Positions 43,014 through 51,625 of a stretch of DNA of 64,000 bases are shown here, piece by piece. Source of the DNA: a bacterium. Its GTDB lineage: Bacteria; Bacillota; Clostridia; Lachnospirales; Lachnospiraceae. Under the pieces are notes generated by a model that saw nothing but the letters and a program-made list of their open reading frames with translations, did not search any database and had not been told where the DNA came from. The stretch's first letter is position 1; every line of letters starts with the position of its first letter. The stretch lies in NCBI GenBank assembly GCA_004562765.1, contig SFRL01000010.1, positions 49,369-113,368 of the forward strand. The letters run 5' to 3'. Made by a program: the position numbers and the translations under genes.

Positions 43014-43985
43014 TTGGAAAAGATTAAACAAAATCCAATCGTAAAAAAAATAGGATTTAACAGAATCGTGCTATGCGGTGTACTTATTCTGATGTACATA
43101 CTGTTTAGCGTGACTTCAAAGGGATTTGCGGGACTGCCCCGTATCCTGAGTGCATTGAACTATGCATACTTCCTGGGATTTTTATCACTTGGAGTAACAT
43201 TCGTTATTGCAACGGGAGGTATTGATTTCTCTATCGGACCTGTTATGTTCTGTGCAGCTCTGATCTCAGGTTACTGCCTGACCAGTTACGGTTTACCTAC
43301 AGCACTTTGTCTGGTGATCAGTATTCTGGTAGGTTTCCTGTTCGGATGCTTCAACGGCTACCTCGTAGCATATTGGACAGTACCGCCGTTCATCGTATCC
43401 ATGGCGAGCATGAACATCGCAAAAGGTCTTGCATCTGTATTTACAAAGACACAGTCCGTGAGCTGGCCGCAGGCAGCAGAGGCAGCCGGATGGTTCCGTA
43501 AGCTGGTTAAGATCGGAAGCTTCCCCGTAGGTCTGGTGATCTTCCTTGCAGCAGCCGTGATCTGTTCATTGCTTCTGAACAACACGAAAGCAGGACGCTA
43601 TATCTTAAGCCTTGGAAGCAACAAAGAAGCGGTTCGACTTTCCGGTGTAAATGTGAAAAAATGGGAAATGCTCGCATATGTCATCTGTGGTACACTGGTC
43701 GGCATTGCAGCGATCTTCTTTGTAGGAGCATATACAACCGTACAGCCCGGATACGGCGACCAGTACAACAATGAGGCGATCGCAGGCTGCGTAATGGGAG
43801 GTACTTCCATGGCAGGCGGTCTTGCATCCATCGGCGGAACGGTTATCGGCGTATTCATTATCTCACTTTTACAGGAAGGTATTCTGGCGCTGGGTATCAA
43901 CAAGAACTATCAGTTAATTATTACAGGTCTGATCGTTATCGTGGCGGTATACGCAGACGTAGTGGCAAGACGCAGAAAGAATTAA
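43014..43985 (+). CDS. Sugar ABC transporter permease (RbsC family), first
   Basis: 323 residues, eight to ten membrane helices, with the family motif GVTFVIATGGIDFSIG (about 60-76) and the ATPase-coupling loop SLGSNKEAVRLSGVNVKKWEML (about 200-220). TTG at 43014 is the start: GGGAGGA lies 7 bases upstream, and the in-frame TTG at 42999 precedes that site. Two different RbsC-type permeases in this operon suggest a heterodimeric channel, as in the YtfT/YjfF galactofuranose system. Confidence 0.92.
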   Translation: MEKIKQNPIVKKIGFNRIVLCGVLILMYILFSVTSKGFAGLPRILSALNYAYFLGFLSLGVTFVIATGGIDFSIGPVMFCAALISGYCLTSYGLPTALCLVISILVGFLFGCFNGYLVAYWTVPPFIVSMASMNIAKGLASVFTKTQSVSWPQAAEAAGWFRKLVKIGSFPVGLVIFLAAAVICSLLLNNTKAGRYILSLGSNKEAVRLSGVNVKKWEMLAYVICGTLVGIAAIFFVGAYTTVQPGYGDQYNNEAIAGCVMGGTSMAGGLASIGGTVIGVFIISLLQEGILALGINKNYQLIITGLIVIVAVYADVVARRRKN

Positions 43986-43999
43986 TTGGACGAATTGTT

Positions 44000-44124
44000 G
44001 GAACAGGTCGAAGCACTTGCTGCTGAGACCGTGAGAACATGATTCAGGAGTGCAAAAATCCCATTGCGAAGCAATATTAAATGGATTTTTGCATCGTAAC
44101 TGCGAAGGAACTGAGCAGTTACAG
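44000..44124 (+). repeat. Structured intergenic repeat, copy 2 of 2
   Basis: Homologous to 3295-3416. Helix 1: GGTC-GA-AGCA (44006-44015) with TGCT-GA-GACC. Helix 2: TGCAAAAATCC (44051-44061) with GGATTTTTGCA (44083-44093), capped by ATTGC-GAA-GCAAT. Helix 3: GTAACTGC (44096-44103) with GCAGTTAC (44115-44122). Helices 2 and 3 are longer and perfect here. It lies between the first permease gene and the ATPase gene, ending 15 bases before the ATPase start. Confidence 0.8.
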
Positions 44125-44139
44125 AAAGGTGAGAGAAGA

Positions 44140-45636
44140 ATGGGTGAAGTAATCTTAACGATGAAAGATATTGATAAATCTTTCCCTGGTGTACACGCAC
44201 TCGACCATGTAAACTTCGAGGTAAAACGCGGCGAAGTACACGCGCTGATGGGAGAGAACGGAGCCGGTAAATCCACACTGATGAAAGTGTTGACAGGTAT
44301 TTATACCAAGGATTCCGGAACCATTACATATGAAGGTAAGGACATTGAGTTCCACAATACCAGAGAGGCGCAGGATGCAGGTATCGTTATCGTGCATCAG
44401 GAGCTGAACATGCTCGGTCATCTGACCGTGGCACAGAACATCTTCATTGGACGCGAGTTCAAAAAGGGCATCAAGATCGATGACAAGAAGATGAACGAGG
44501 AAGCAAAGAAGCTGTTTGACAGACTTCACATTGATATTGATCCGACTGAGACGATGGCGAATCTGACCGTCGGCAAGCAGCAGATGTGTGAGATCGCAAA
44601 AGCGATTTCCCATGAGGCAAAGGTCATCATCTTTGATGAGCCTTCCGCAGCTTTGACCGAAGCAGAGATTGAGGAGCTGTTCAAGATCATCCGTGATCTG
44701 CGTGAGCAGAATCTCGGTATCGTATACATCTCACACCGTATGGATGAGATCAAAGTGATCACCGACCGCGTGACTGTCATGCGTGATGGTACTTATGTAG
44801 GTACACTGATCACGAATGAGTGTACAAAAGATGACATTATCAACATGATGGTTGGTCGTGTTATTTACGAAGATCCGAAGACAGCAAGTGCTGTTCCCGC
44901 AGATGCACCGGTGGTATTAAAGGTTGAGCATCTGAACGCAGGAAGAATGGTACAGGATGTCAGCTTCGAGCTTCGCAAGGGCGAGATCTTAGGATTCTCC
45001 GGATTGATGGGTGCAGGACGTACCGAGACAGCGAGAGCCATCTTCGGCGCTGACCCTAAGGAGAGCGGAGATATTTATATCAACGGCGAGAAAGTGACGA
45101 TCAACAATCCGCAGGATGCAGTAAAATGCGGTATCGGATATCTTTCCGAGGATCGTAAGCGTTACGGAATCGTTGTTCAGAAGACCGTTGCAGAGAACTC
45201 TACGATGGCATGTCTGCAGAATTACATGAGCGGCATTTTCATTAACAAGAAAGCTGAGAAGAAAGTGGCACAGGAGTATGTAGACTCACTGGCTACCAAG
45301 ACCCCGAGTGTGGATCAGCTGGTTGTGAACCTGTCCGGTGGTAATCAGCAGAAGGTCGTTATCGCAAAGTGGCTGATCAATGATTGTGATATCCTGATCT
45401 TCGATGAGCCGACCCGTGGTATCGACGTCGGTGCAAAGAACGAGATTTACAAGTTGATGAACAAGCTGGCAAGCGAAGGAAAGTCCATCATCATGATCTC
45501 CTCAGAAATGACTGAGATTTTACGAATGAGCGATCGTATCGTGGTAATGTGTGAAGGCAGAAAGACCGGTGAGGTCAAGATTGAAGAGGCAACACAGGAA
45601 GTTATCATGAATATGGCAACACGAGAGATTGGTTAA
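44140..45636 (+). CDS. Sugar ABC transporter ATP-binding protein (RbsA/MglA type)
   Basis: 498 residues with two fused ATPase domains. First: Walker A GENGAGKST (about 38-46), signature-like LTVGKQQM, Walker B VIIFDEPSAAL. Second: degenerate Walker A GLMGAGRTE (about 288-296), signature LSGGNQQK, Walker B ILIFDEPTRGID. This asymmetry is normal in the family. The ATG at 44140 follows AAAGGTGAGAG. An upstream in-frame start at 44050 would lie in the structured repeat and is rejected. Confidence 0.95.
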   Translation: MGEVILTMKDIDKSFPGVHALDHVNFEVKRGEVHALMGENGAGKSTLMKVLTGIYTKDSGTITYEGKDIEFHNTREAQDAGIVIVHQELNMLGHLTVAQNIFIGREFKKGIKIDDKKMNEEAKKLFDRLHIDIDPTETMANLTVGKQQMCEIAKAISHEAKVIIFDEPSAALTEAEIEELFKIIRDLREQNLGIVYISHRMDEIKVITDRVTVMRDGTYVGTLITNECTKDDIINMMVGRVIYEDPKTASAVPADAPVVLKVEHLNAGRMVQDVSFELRKGEILGFSGLMGAGRTETARAIFGADPKESGDIYINGEKVTINNPQDAVKCGIGYLSEDRKRYGIVVQKTVAENSTMACLQNYMSGIFINKKAEKKVAQEYVDSLATKTPSVDQLVVNLSGGNQQKVVIAKWLINDCDILIFDEPTRGIDVGAKNEIYKLMNKLASEGKSIIMISSEMTEILRMSDRIVVMCEGRKTGEVKIEEATQEVIMNMATREIG

Positions 45637-45651
45637 GGAGGAGAGAGGACA

Positions 45652-46629
45652 ATGAAGAAGAAATCATCTATTTTTGCAAGTCAGAAGGTCATCGTACTCC
45701 TGGTAGTAATTGTATTATTTGCATTTTTCAGTTTAGTAAGCCCGAACTTCAGACAGTACTCCACAGTCATGAGTATTCTGGATTACTCCTACTACATCGT
45801 ACTGATGTCGATCGGTGTTACATTCCCGCTGATCACCGGCGGTGTTGACCTTTCCATCGGTACAGGACTCATCTGTTACTCACTGGCAGGTGGCTACCTG
45901 ATCACCCAGAAGGGCTGGTCGGTAGCGGCAGGTTTGATCGTAACACTCCTGCTTGGTATCATCATCGGAACGATCAACGGTGTGCTTGTTTCCGTTATGG
46001 AGCTGCCGCCTTTCCTGACAACACTTTGTACCTGTATGATCACCCGTGGTCTTGGTTCCATCTTCTCAAAAGGATTTGGTATCTCATGGCCCGCAGCCGG
46101 ATCTGATGGCGGTTGGTTCCGCAACATTTTCAAGATCACGACAGCAAGCGGTACAAAGATTCCGATCGGTTTCCTTTGGATGATCCTGATCGTAATTGTG
46201 ATGGCATTTGTATTAAATCATACAAAACTGGGACGTTATACCATCGCGATCGGAAGTAACAAAGAGGCTACCAGATTATCAGGTGTCAACGTGAAATTCT
46301 ATCACGTGATGGCATATGTGATCTCCGGATTCTTCGCAGCACTGGCAGCGGTTGCTTACTCAGCAGTATTCGCGACTGTACAGCCCGGTACTGGAGCCGG
46401 CTTCGAGCTTGAGGCGATCGGTGGAGCGATCATCGGCGGCGTATCCGCAACCGGTGGTTCCGGATCCGTAGAGGGATCTCTGATCGGTGTATTCGTTATC
46501 TGTCTGTTAAAGACCGGACTGCCTTACATCGGACTTCAGGCAAACTGGCAGCAGATCATTACCGGTCTCGTATTGATCGGTGCGGTTATGGTGGACATCA
46601 TCAAGAAGAAAAAAGCAGAAGTTCACTAA
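45652..46629 (+). CDS. Sugar ABC transporter permease (RbsC family), second
   Basis: 325 residues. GVTFPLITGGVDLSIGTG (about 57-74) and AIGSNKEATRLSGVNVKFYHVMA (about 200-222) match the first permease, but the two proteins are clearly different along their length, as expected for partners in a heterodimer. AAGGAGGAGAG precedes the ATG, 15 bases after the ATPase stop. Confidence 0.95.
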   Translation: MKKKSSIFASQKVIVLLVVIVLFAFFSLVSPNFRQYSTVMSILDYSYYIVLMSIGVTFPLITGGVDLSIGTGLICYSLAGGYLITQKGWSVAAGLIVTLLLGIIIGTINGVLVSVMELPPFLTTLCTCMITRGLGSIFSKGFGISWPAAGSDGGWFRNIFKITTASGTKIPIGFLWMILIVIVMAFVLNHTKLGRYTIAIGSNKEATRLSGVNVKFYHVMAYVISGFFAALAAVAYSAVFATVQPGTGAGFELEAIGGAIIGGVSATGGSGSVEGSLIGVFVICLLKTGLPYIGLQANWQQIITGLVLIGAVMVDIIKKKKAEVH

Positions 46630-46680
46630 TTGGACATAATGTTCACAATTTGGACACAAAGTTCACAAAATAAACACAAA
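46621..46680 (+). repeat. Three 20-bp units before the binding-protein gene
   Basis: GTTCAC(T/A)AAT.. recurs at 46621, 46641 and 46661 (GTTCACTAATTGGACATAAT, GTTCACAATTTGGACACAAA, GTTCACAAAATAAACACAAA). The period of 20 bp equals about two helical turns. The first unit includes the permease stop codon; a promoter starts immediately after the third. A tandem binding site for a regulator is likely. Confidence 0.65.
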
Positions 46681-46681
46681 C

Positions 46682-46710
46682 TTGTGTTTCAATGTAATAG
46701 TACATATAGT
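46682..46710 (+). promoter_or_regulatory. Internal promoter for the binding-protein gene
   Basis: TTGTGT (46682-46687), 17-bp spacer, TATAGT (46705-46710). It would allow the binding protein to be made in excess over the membrane subunits. AAACACAA-AC-TTGTGTTT overlaps the -35. Confidence 0.65.
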
Positions 46711-46796
46711 TACAATTTCATATCGATATAAGACCGGGAGAAGGTTTTATATACATATACCAAAATCTAATGGTACATAAAAAGGAGGACAAAGAA

Positions 46797-47978
46797 ATGA
46801 AAAAGAAAGTTTTAGCAAGCTTGTTATGCGTAGCTATGGCTGCAACAATGGTAGTTGGATGTGGATCTTCTAACGAAGCAGCAGCTCCTGCAAAGGATGA
46901 TGCAGCTACAGAGGAACCTGCAAAAGAAGACGCAGCACCTGCAGACGACGCAGCAGCTGATACCGCTGATGCAGCAGGCGGCGACTATCACTTCGAGATC
47001 ATCGTTAAGTCTTACCAGTCATCTTATTGGCAGGCAGCAGTTAAGGGTGTTGAGCAGGCAGCAGCAGAGTTAGGTGTTTCCTACAACTGTACAGGACCGA
47101 ACGCTGAGTCTGATATCGCTGATCAGGTTAACATGCTGAACAACGCGATCAACGTTGAGGGTGTTGACGGTATCGGTATCGCAGCTTGTGACCAGTCTGC
47201 ATGCTTAGACGCTTTACAGACCGCTATGGATAAGGGAATCCCTGTAGTATGTTTCGACTCCGGTATCCCGGATGCTCCCGCAGGATCTGTTTACTCTACT
47301 GTAGCAACTGACAACTATGGCGCTGGTGCTACCGCAGCTGAGAACCTTTACGCTGGATTAAAGGATAAGATCGCAGCAGCTACCGCTCCTGTACGTATCG
47401 GTGAGGTAAACCAGGAGGCTACTTCTGAGTCTATCATCAACCGTGGTCTTGGATTCATTGACAAGTTTGCTGAGTTAGCAAAGGCTGATGGCAAGACTGT
47501 AGCAGTTATCGGAAATGACAAGTATGTAAACGATGCAAAGGCTGAGACCGTTGACGAGGCATCTGCAGACATCATCATCGAGGTTGCAGTTCCCGCTCAG
47601 ACAACTGTTGAGTTATGTGCAACTGAGGCATCTGTTATCATGAACAAGGCAGATACAATCGGTATGTTCGGTTCTAACCAGGTAGCAGCTGAGGGTATCT
47701 TAACCGCTAACGAGAACCTGAACGTATTAGGAACTGATCCTGAGACTTCTGTATTAGCAGCTGGTTTCGATGCTGGTTCCGTAATCAAGGGCGCTATCAA
47801 GGACGGCAAGATGTACGGTGCAGTTACCCAGTCTCCTTTAGCAATGGGTATCACCACTGTTCAGACTCTGTACGCAATCGCTAACGGTGAGACCGTTACT
47901 GATATTCCTACCGAGGGATATTGGTACAATGCAGACAACATGGAAGACGATTCTATCGCTCCCAACCTGTATGACTAA
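46797..47978 (+). CDS. Sugar ABC transporter substrate-binding lipoprotein
   Basis: 393 residues. Lipoprotein signal with Cys22 in VVGCGSS, a linker of Ala, Asp, Glu and Pro (about 25-65), then a type I periplasmic-binding fold (YHFEIIVKSYQSSYWQAAVKGVEQAA, VDGIGIAACDQSACLDALQTAMDKGIPVVCFDS). Start at 46797 is set by AAAGGAGG 9 bases upstream. The codons are strongly biased (GTT, GCT, GCA, TTA, ACT), more than in the permeases, as for an abundant protein. Substrate probably a monosaccharide; identity not readable. A terminator follows. Confidence 0.93.
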   Translation: MKKKVLASLLCVAMAATMVVGCGSSNEAAAPAKDDAATEEPAKEDAAPADDAAADTADAAGGDYHFEIIVKSYQSSYWQAAVKGVEQAAAELGVSYNCTGPNAESDIADQVNMLNNAINVEGVDGIGIAACDQSACLDALQTAMDKGIPVVCFDSGIPDAPAGSVYSTVATDNYGAGATAAENLYAGLKDKIAAATAPVRIGEVNQEATSESIINRGLGFIDKFAELAKADGKTVAVIGNDKYVNDAKAETVDEASADIIIEVAVPAQTTVELCATEASVIMNKADTIGMFGSNQVAAEGILTANENLNVLGTDPETSVLAAGFDAGSVIKGAIKDGKMYGAVTQSPLAMGITTVQTLYAIANGETVTDIPTEGYWYNADNMEDDSIAPNLYD

Positions 47979-48000
47979 TCAAAGAGTTATATAAAATCAA

Positions 48001-48035
48001 AAGAGCCCGGTGCAAATGCATCGGGTTCTTTTTTT
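48001..48035 (+). terminator. Terminator of the sugar ABC operon
   Basis: AGAGCCCGGTGCA pairs with TGCATCGGGTTCT around two bases (48002-48029), then seven Ts. Confidence 0.9.
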
Positions 48036-48058
48036 CGCCATTTTTTAAACAGGAAATT

Positions 48059-48433
48059 TTAAGCAAGTTCAGCGATGACTTCAATCTCTGCCAATACATT
48101 CTTGGGCAGCGCCTTGACTGCCACACAGGAACGGGCGGGCTTACTGGTGAAATATTCGCCATATACACCGTTGAATGCGGCAAAATCGCTCATCTCTGCG
48201 AGGAAACAAGTCGTCTTTACGACAGAATCATAAGTGCAGCCGGCTTCTTTCAGCAGCTCTCCGATGTTCTCGCAGATACAGGTTGTCTGCTCTTCGATGG
48301 TAGATCCCTTTACCTCGCCGGTTGCGGGATCAAGTGCGATCTGACCGGAGAAAAATACGAGATTTCCGACAACCTTTCCCTGTGAATAGGGGCCGATGGC
48401 TGCGGGTGCTTTTGTTGTTGCGATCGTTTTCAT
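48059..48433 (-). CDS. RidA family reactive intermediate/imine deaminase
   Basis: 124 residues. Family motifs: GPYSQGKVVGNLVFFSGQIALDP (about 14-36), the substrate-binding arginine in KPARSCVAVKALP (about residue 100), and AEIEVIAELA at the end. It hydrolyses reactive enamine/imine by-products of PLP enzymes to ammonia and keto acids. Convergent with the ABC operon; followed upstream by the por genes at 13 bases on the same strand, so it may be the tail of that operon. Confidence 0.92.
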   Translation of the reverse strand: MKTIATTKAPAAIGPYSQGKVVGNLVFFSGQIALDPATGEVKGSTIEEQTTCICENIGELLKEAGCTYDSVVKTTCFLAEMSDFAAFNGVYGEYFTSKPARSCVAVKALPKNVLAEIEVIAELA

Positions 48434-48446
48434 ATTAGATTACCTC

Positions 48447-49388
48447 CTATGCGTTACAACGCGTTAAAAGTTCCTCCCAGCGACGGTCTGTCTCTGCCTG
48501 AAATGCCTCGATCAGGTGCTCATTGCCGGGCTTGAAGAGATGCTTAAAGCGCCCCTGTTTTCTCAAAAAGTCTTCCAGCGGAAGTTTCTTTTTCGGCTCA
48601 TAATTCAAGATCCATTTGCCTTCGACAACCTCGAACAGCGGCCAGTAGCAGGTCTCCACACCGAGCTTGCAGATCTCGATGATATCCGGAGCATCATATT
48701 TCCAGCCACGGGGACAGGGAGCCATGATGTTCAGGAAGGCTGCGCCGGGTGTGTAGATGGCTTTTTCGGACTTGATGTAGAGATCCTTCATATTTCCGAT
48801 AAAAGTCGTCTGTGCTACGTAAGGAATGTTGTGCGCTGCGATGATCGCAGCCAGATCCTTGCGTCCCTGCGGTTTTCCGTCAGACTTGACGCCGCTGGGG
48901 GTCGTGGTCGTATCCGCATACTGCGGAGTAGCAGAGCTTCGCTGGATACCGGTGTTCATGTAGGCACCGTTGTCGTAGCAGACATAGACCAGGTCGTGTC
49001 CGCGCTCAATGGCACCGGAAAGTGATTGGAGACCGATATCATAGGTTCCGCCGTCACCGCCAAAGGTGATAAATTTGTAGTCATCCTTGATCTTTCCACG
49101 TTTTTTCAATGCATGGTATGCAGTTTCCACACCGGAAAGGGTTGCACCCGCATTCTCAAACGCATTGTGAATGTAACTGTCCTCATAGGCAGTGTACGGA
49201 TACATGTAGGTAGAAACCTCCAGACATCCGGTTGCGTTTCCGATGACCGCTTTGTCGCCGGGGTGCAGTGCCTTTAAGACGTTGCGAACGGCGATGGTTC
49301 CACCGCAGCCGGCACACATGCGGTGTCCCGGTGCAAGACGCTCCGGGCGTTCCTGTATTTGCTTATAATTAAATGTTTTCTGTTCCAT
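48447..49388 (-). CDS. porB: Pyruvate/2-oxoacid:ferredoxin oxidoreductase, beta subunit
   Basis: 313 residues. MCAGCGGT (about 25) and GNATGCLE supply cluster cysteines; the thiamine-diphosphate motif GGDGGTYDIGLQSLSGAIE...CYDNGAYMNTG (about 110-150) is intact. The beta subunit binds TPP and the catalytic 4Fe-4S. ATG at 49388 is preferred because a GGTG motif sits 7 bases upstream; a GTG just after the alpha stop would add three residues. Gene order gamma-delta-alpha-beta as in archaeal-type four-subunit PORs. Confidence 0.92.
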   Translation of the reverse strand: MEQKTFNYKQIQERPERLAPGHRMCAGCGGTIAVRNVLKALHPGDKAVIGNATGCLEVSTYMYPYTAYEDSYIHNAFENAGATLSGVETAYHALKKRGKIKDDYKFITFGGDGGTYDIGLQSLSGAIERGHDLVYVCYDNGAYMNTGIQRSSATPQYADTTTTPSGVKSDGKPQGRKDLAAIIAAHNIPYVAQTTFIGNMKDLYIKSEKAIYTPGAAFLNIMAPCPRGWKYDAPDIIEICKLGVETCYWPLFEVVEGKWILNYEPKKKLPLEDFLRKQGRFKHLFKPGNEHLIEAFQAETDRRWEELLTRCNA

Positions 49389-49397
49389 CAGCTTCAC

Positions 49398-50579
49398 CTA
49401 CTCTCTCAGTCCCAGATACGGACAGGTCTCATCGTAGACCTTCTCACCGTCTCCGAGTTTTACCAGATTGTCAAACACTTCTTCGAGATCTTCTACGCGA
49501 ACATCACGTCCGGACAGACCGTACATGATATTTACGACCTCGGCCTGTGACTTTGCGCGGTAGAGCGCTGCGGTCACTTCGGCACCAAGGGGTCCGCCGA
49601 CTGCGTTGTAGCCTTCGGAGCGGTCCATGATCGCGATCGCGCGACAACCCTTCAACGCCTCAGCAATCTCTTCAGCCGGGAAGGGACGGAACACGCGGAT
49701 CTTTAAGAGACCTGCGCGCAAGCCTTTCTCACGGAGTGCATCGACGGCATCTTTCGCTGTGCCGCAGACAGAACCGATCGCCACGATGGCATATTCGGCA
49801 TCGTCCAGACAATAGCCCTCGAAAAAGCCATAGGACTGTCCGGTGATGGACTCAAATTCCTTTGCAACATCCAGAATGACTTTCTTTGCACGCTTCATAG
49901 CCTCTGCCTGAGCCTTTTTGGCTTCCATACAGTAGCCGGAAGCAGCGTAGGGACCGACAGCCATCACTTCATCTTCGTTCAGCAGATAATGCTCCGGCTC
50001 GTATTCGCCTACAAACTTTTTCATCTTGTCATCATCCCAAAGGGTAATATTTTCTACCGCGTGGCTCGTGATGAAACCGTCCTGACAGATCATGATGGGA
50101 AGCTTCACATCCGGATGCTCTGCGATGCGGTACGCCTGCAGGAAGTTGTCATATGCCTCCTGATTGTTCTCGGCGTAGATCTGCAGCCAGCCGGAATCCC
50201 GGGCGCCCATACTGTCGGAATGCTCCGCATTGATATTCAAAGGACCGGTCAGACCGCGGTTGACAACAGCCATTGCGATGGGCAGGCGGTTGGAGGCTGC
50301 TACATAGAGCACTTCCCACATGAAAGCCAGACCACAGGATGAAGTCGCTGTCAAGGTACGTGCACCGGCTGCGGAGGAGCCGATGGCAGCACTCATGGAG
50401 CTGTGCTCGCTCTCAACCGGAATAAATTCGGTATCGATCTCGCCGTTTGCGATCATGGTTGCCACAAACTGGGGGATCTCAGTGGAAGGAGTGATCGGGA
50501 ACGCCGGCATGACATCGGGATTGATCTGTTTGATCGCATGTGCCACTGCCTCGTTACCGGACATACGTGTCTTTAACAT
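49398..50579 (-). CDS. porA: Pyruvate/2-oxoacid:ferredoxin oxidoreductase, alpha subunit
   Basis: 393 residues. MSGNEAVAHAIKQ at the start, AFPITPSTEIPQ (about 26-37), the EHSSMSAAIGSSAAGARTLTATSS segment, and the C-terminal RVFRPFPAEEIAEALKG motif are typical. It provides the substrate- and TPP-contacting half. It follows porD directly, its stop abutting porB. Confidence 0.92.
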   Translation of the reverse strand: MLKTRMSGNEAVAHAIKQINPDVMPAFPITPSTEIPQFVATMIANGEIDTEFIPVESEHSSMSAAIGSSAAGARTLTATSSCGLAFMWEVLYVAASNRLPIAMAVVNRGLTGPLNINAEHSDSMGARDSGWLQIYAENNQEAYDNFLQAYRIAEHPDVKLPIMICQDGFITSHAVENITLWDDDKMKKFVGEYEPEHYLLNEDEVMAVGPYAASGYCMEAKKAQAEAMKRAKKVILDVAKEFESITGQSYGFFEGYCLDDAEYAIVAIGSVCGTAKDAVDALREKGLRAGLLKIRVFRPFPAEEIAEALKGCRAIAIMDRSEGYNAVGGPLGAEVTAALYRAKSQAEVVNIMYGLSGRDVRVEDLEEVFDNLVKLGDGEKVYDETCPYLGLRE

Positions 50580-50897
50580 TTATTTGCCCTCCTTCATAGA
50601 AATAGCCGTAAAGGGACATGCCTTTACGCAGATACCACAGCCCTTGCAGTGGTCAAGATCAAAGTCCGTGCGTTTGCCGTTTACCACCGGAATCGAGCTG
50701 TCCGGGCAATAAGGCACACAGAGCAGACATTGCTTACATTTTGTCGTATCCCAGACGGGAGTGTTTGCACGCCACTCGCCGGTATGAAACTGCTTTGATG
50801 TCGCAGGCTCGTAGATCTGCAGACCTTCCGTCAGATTTTGCCAGGGTGTTGTCTCATTGATAAATTCCGCGCGTTCGCATTTTTTTATCTCTGCCAT
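50580..50897 (-). CDS. porD: Pyruvate/2-oxoacid:ferredoxin oxidoreductase, delta (2x4Fe-4S) subunit
   Basis: 105 residues with two ferredoxin-type cluster motifs, CKQCLLCVPYCP (about 56-67) and CKGCGICVKACP (about 84-95). It passes electrons from the catalytic subunits to ferredoxin. Its start overlaps porG by one base. Confidence 0.93.
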   Translation of the reverse strand: MAEIKKCERAEFINETTPWQNLTEGLQIYEPATSKQFHTGEWRANTPVWDTTKCKQCLLCVPYCPDSSIPVVNGKRTDFDLDHCKGCGICVKACPFTAISMKEGK

Positions 50898-51469
50898 TAC
50901 TGTACCTCCTCAAAAGCCATGCGCAGTGCCGCGAGATTTCCCGCAAGCACCTCGGGTTTTCTGGCAAATTTGTGTTGCAGCGAGCCTTCCATTTCCTTCA
51001 GGAAGACATCTTTTTCCATAACCTCTGAAATCTTGACCATAGCTGCCAGCATGGGAGTGTTCGGAAAATACTTGCCGAGTGTCTGCATGCAGACTTTGCG
51101 CGCATCGATGATATAAACCTTTCCCTTGTATCCGTTTAATAAGGGTAAGACCTGTTCTTTTTTCATCTGTGTGTTGATGAGGATCGCGCCATCCTCCTTC
51201 AGACCCTTTGTCACATCGACGGAGTGGAGTAGTGTGTCATCAACAACTGCCACAAAATCGGGCTCGTAAATGTTAGAGTGCACGCGGATCTCTTTCGCGC
51301 TGATACGGTCGTAGGCGGTAATAGGCGCGCCCATACGTTCCGGGCCGTATTCAGGAAAGCCCTGCACGTGCATTCCGATGTTAAAAGCCACGTCAGCCAG
51401 CAAAAGAGCAGCTGTCTTGGCTCCCTGTCCGCCTCTTCCGTGCCAGCGGATCTCTGTCATTTGTCTCAT
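50897..51469 (-). CDS. porG: Pyruvate/2-oxoacid:ferredoxin oxidoreductase, gamma subunit
   Basis: 190 residues. WHGRGGQGAKTAALLLADVA (about 9-28) is the glycine-rich gamma-subunit signature that binds CoA; YGPERMGAPITAYDRIS follows. First gene of the operon. The enzyme oxidises pyruvate (or another 2-oxoacid) to acetyl-CoA, feeding acetate and butyrate formation and reduced ferredoxin. The CoA-transferase at 5876 uses the same pool. Confidence 0.92.
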   Translation of the reverse strand: MRQMTEIRWHGRGGQGAKTAALLLADVAFNIGMHVQGFPEYGPERMGAPITAYDRISAKEIRVHSNIYEPDFVAVVDDTLLHSVDVTKGLKEDGAILINTQMKKEQVLPLLNGYKGKVYIIDARKVCMQTLGKYFPNTPMLAAMVKISEVMEKDVFLKEMEGSLQHKFARKPEVLAGNLAALRMAFEEVQ

Positions 51470-51505
51470 GATATTGTCCTGCCTTTTATGTATTGGTTAT
51501 AAAAA

Positions 51506-51522
51506 ATGTTTGTCGTAAACAT
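51506..51522. promoter_or_regulatory. Inverted repeat in the por leader
   Basis: ATGTTT (51506-51511), 5 bases, AAACAT (51517-51522). It lies between the por promoter and porG and may be an operator; no known motif is matched with certainty. Confidence 0.4.
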
Positions 51523-51556
51523 ACATGTGTGTGTTCGAGATGGACACAACCACCTA

Positions 51557-51585
51557 AGTATACGCTAAAATCGGGCATTTGTAAA
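51557..51585 (-). promoter_or_regulatory. Sigma-A promoter of the por operon
   Basis: On the minus strand TTTACA (51585-51580), 17-bp spacer, TATACT (51562-51557). The leader to porG is about 80 nt. Confidence 0.8.
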
Positions 51586-51625
51586 GGTTTTTCCAGGAAT
51601 GAAATAGAACGACCGGTCATGTTTT

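Noticed and set aside
44050..44139. Upstream extension of the sugar ABC ATPase gene
   Set aside because: It lies inside the structured repeat; the start at 44140 has a good ribosome binding site and matches the family N-terminus.
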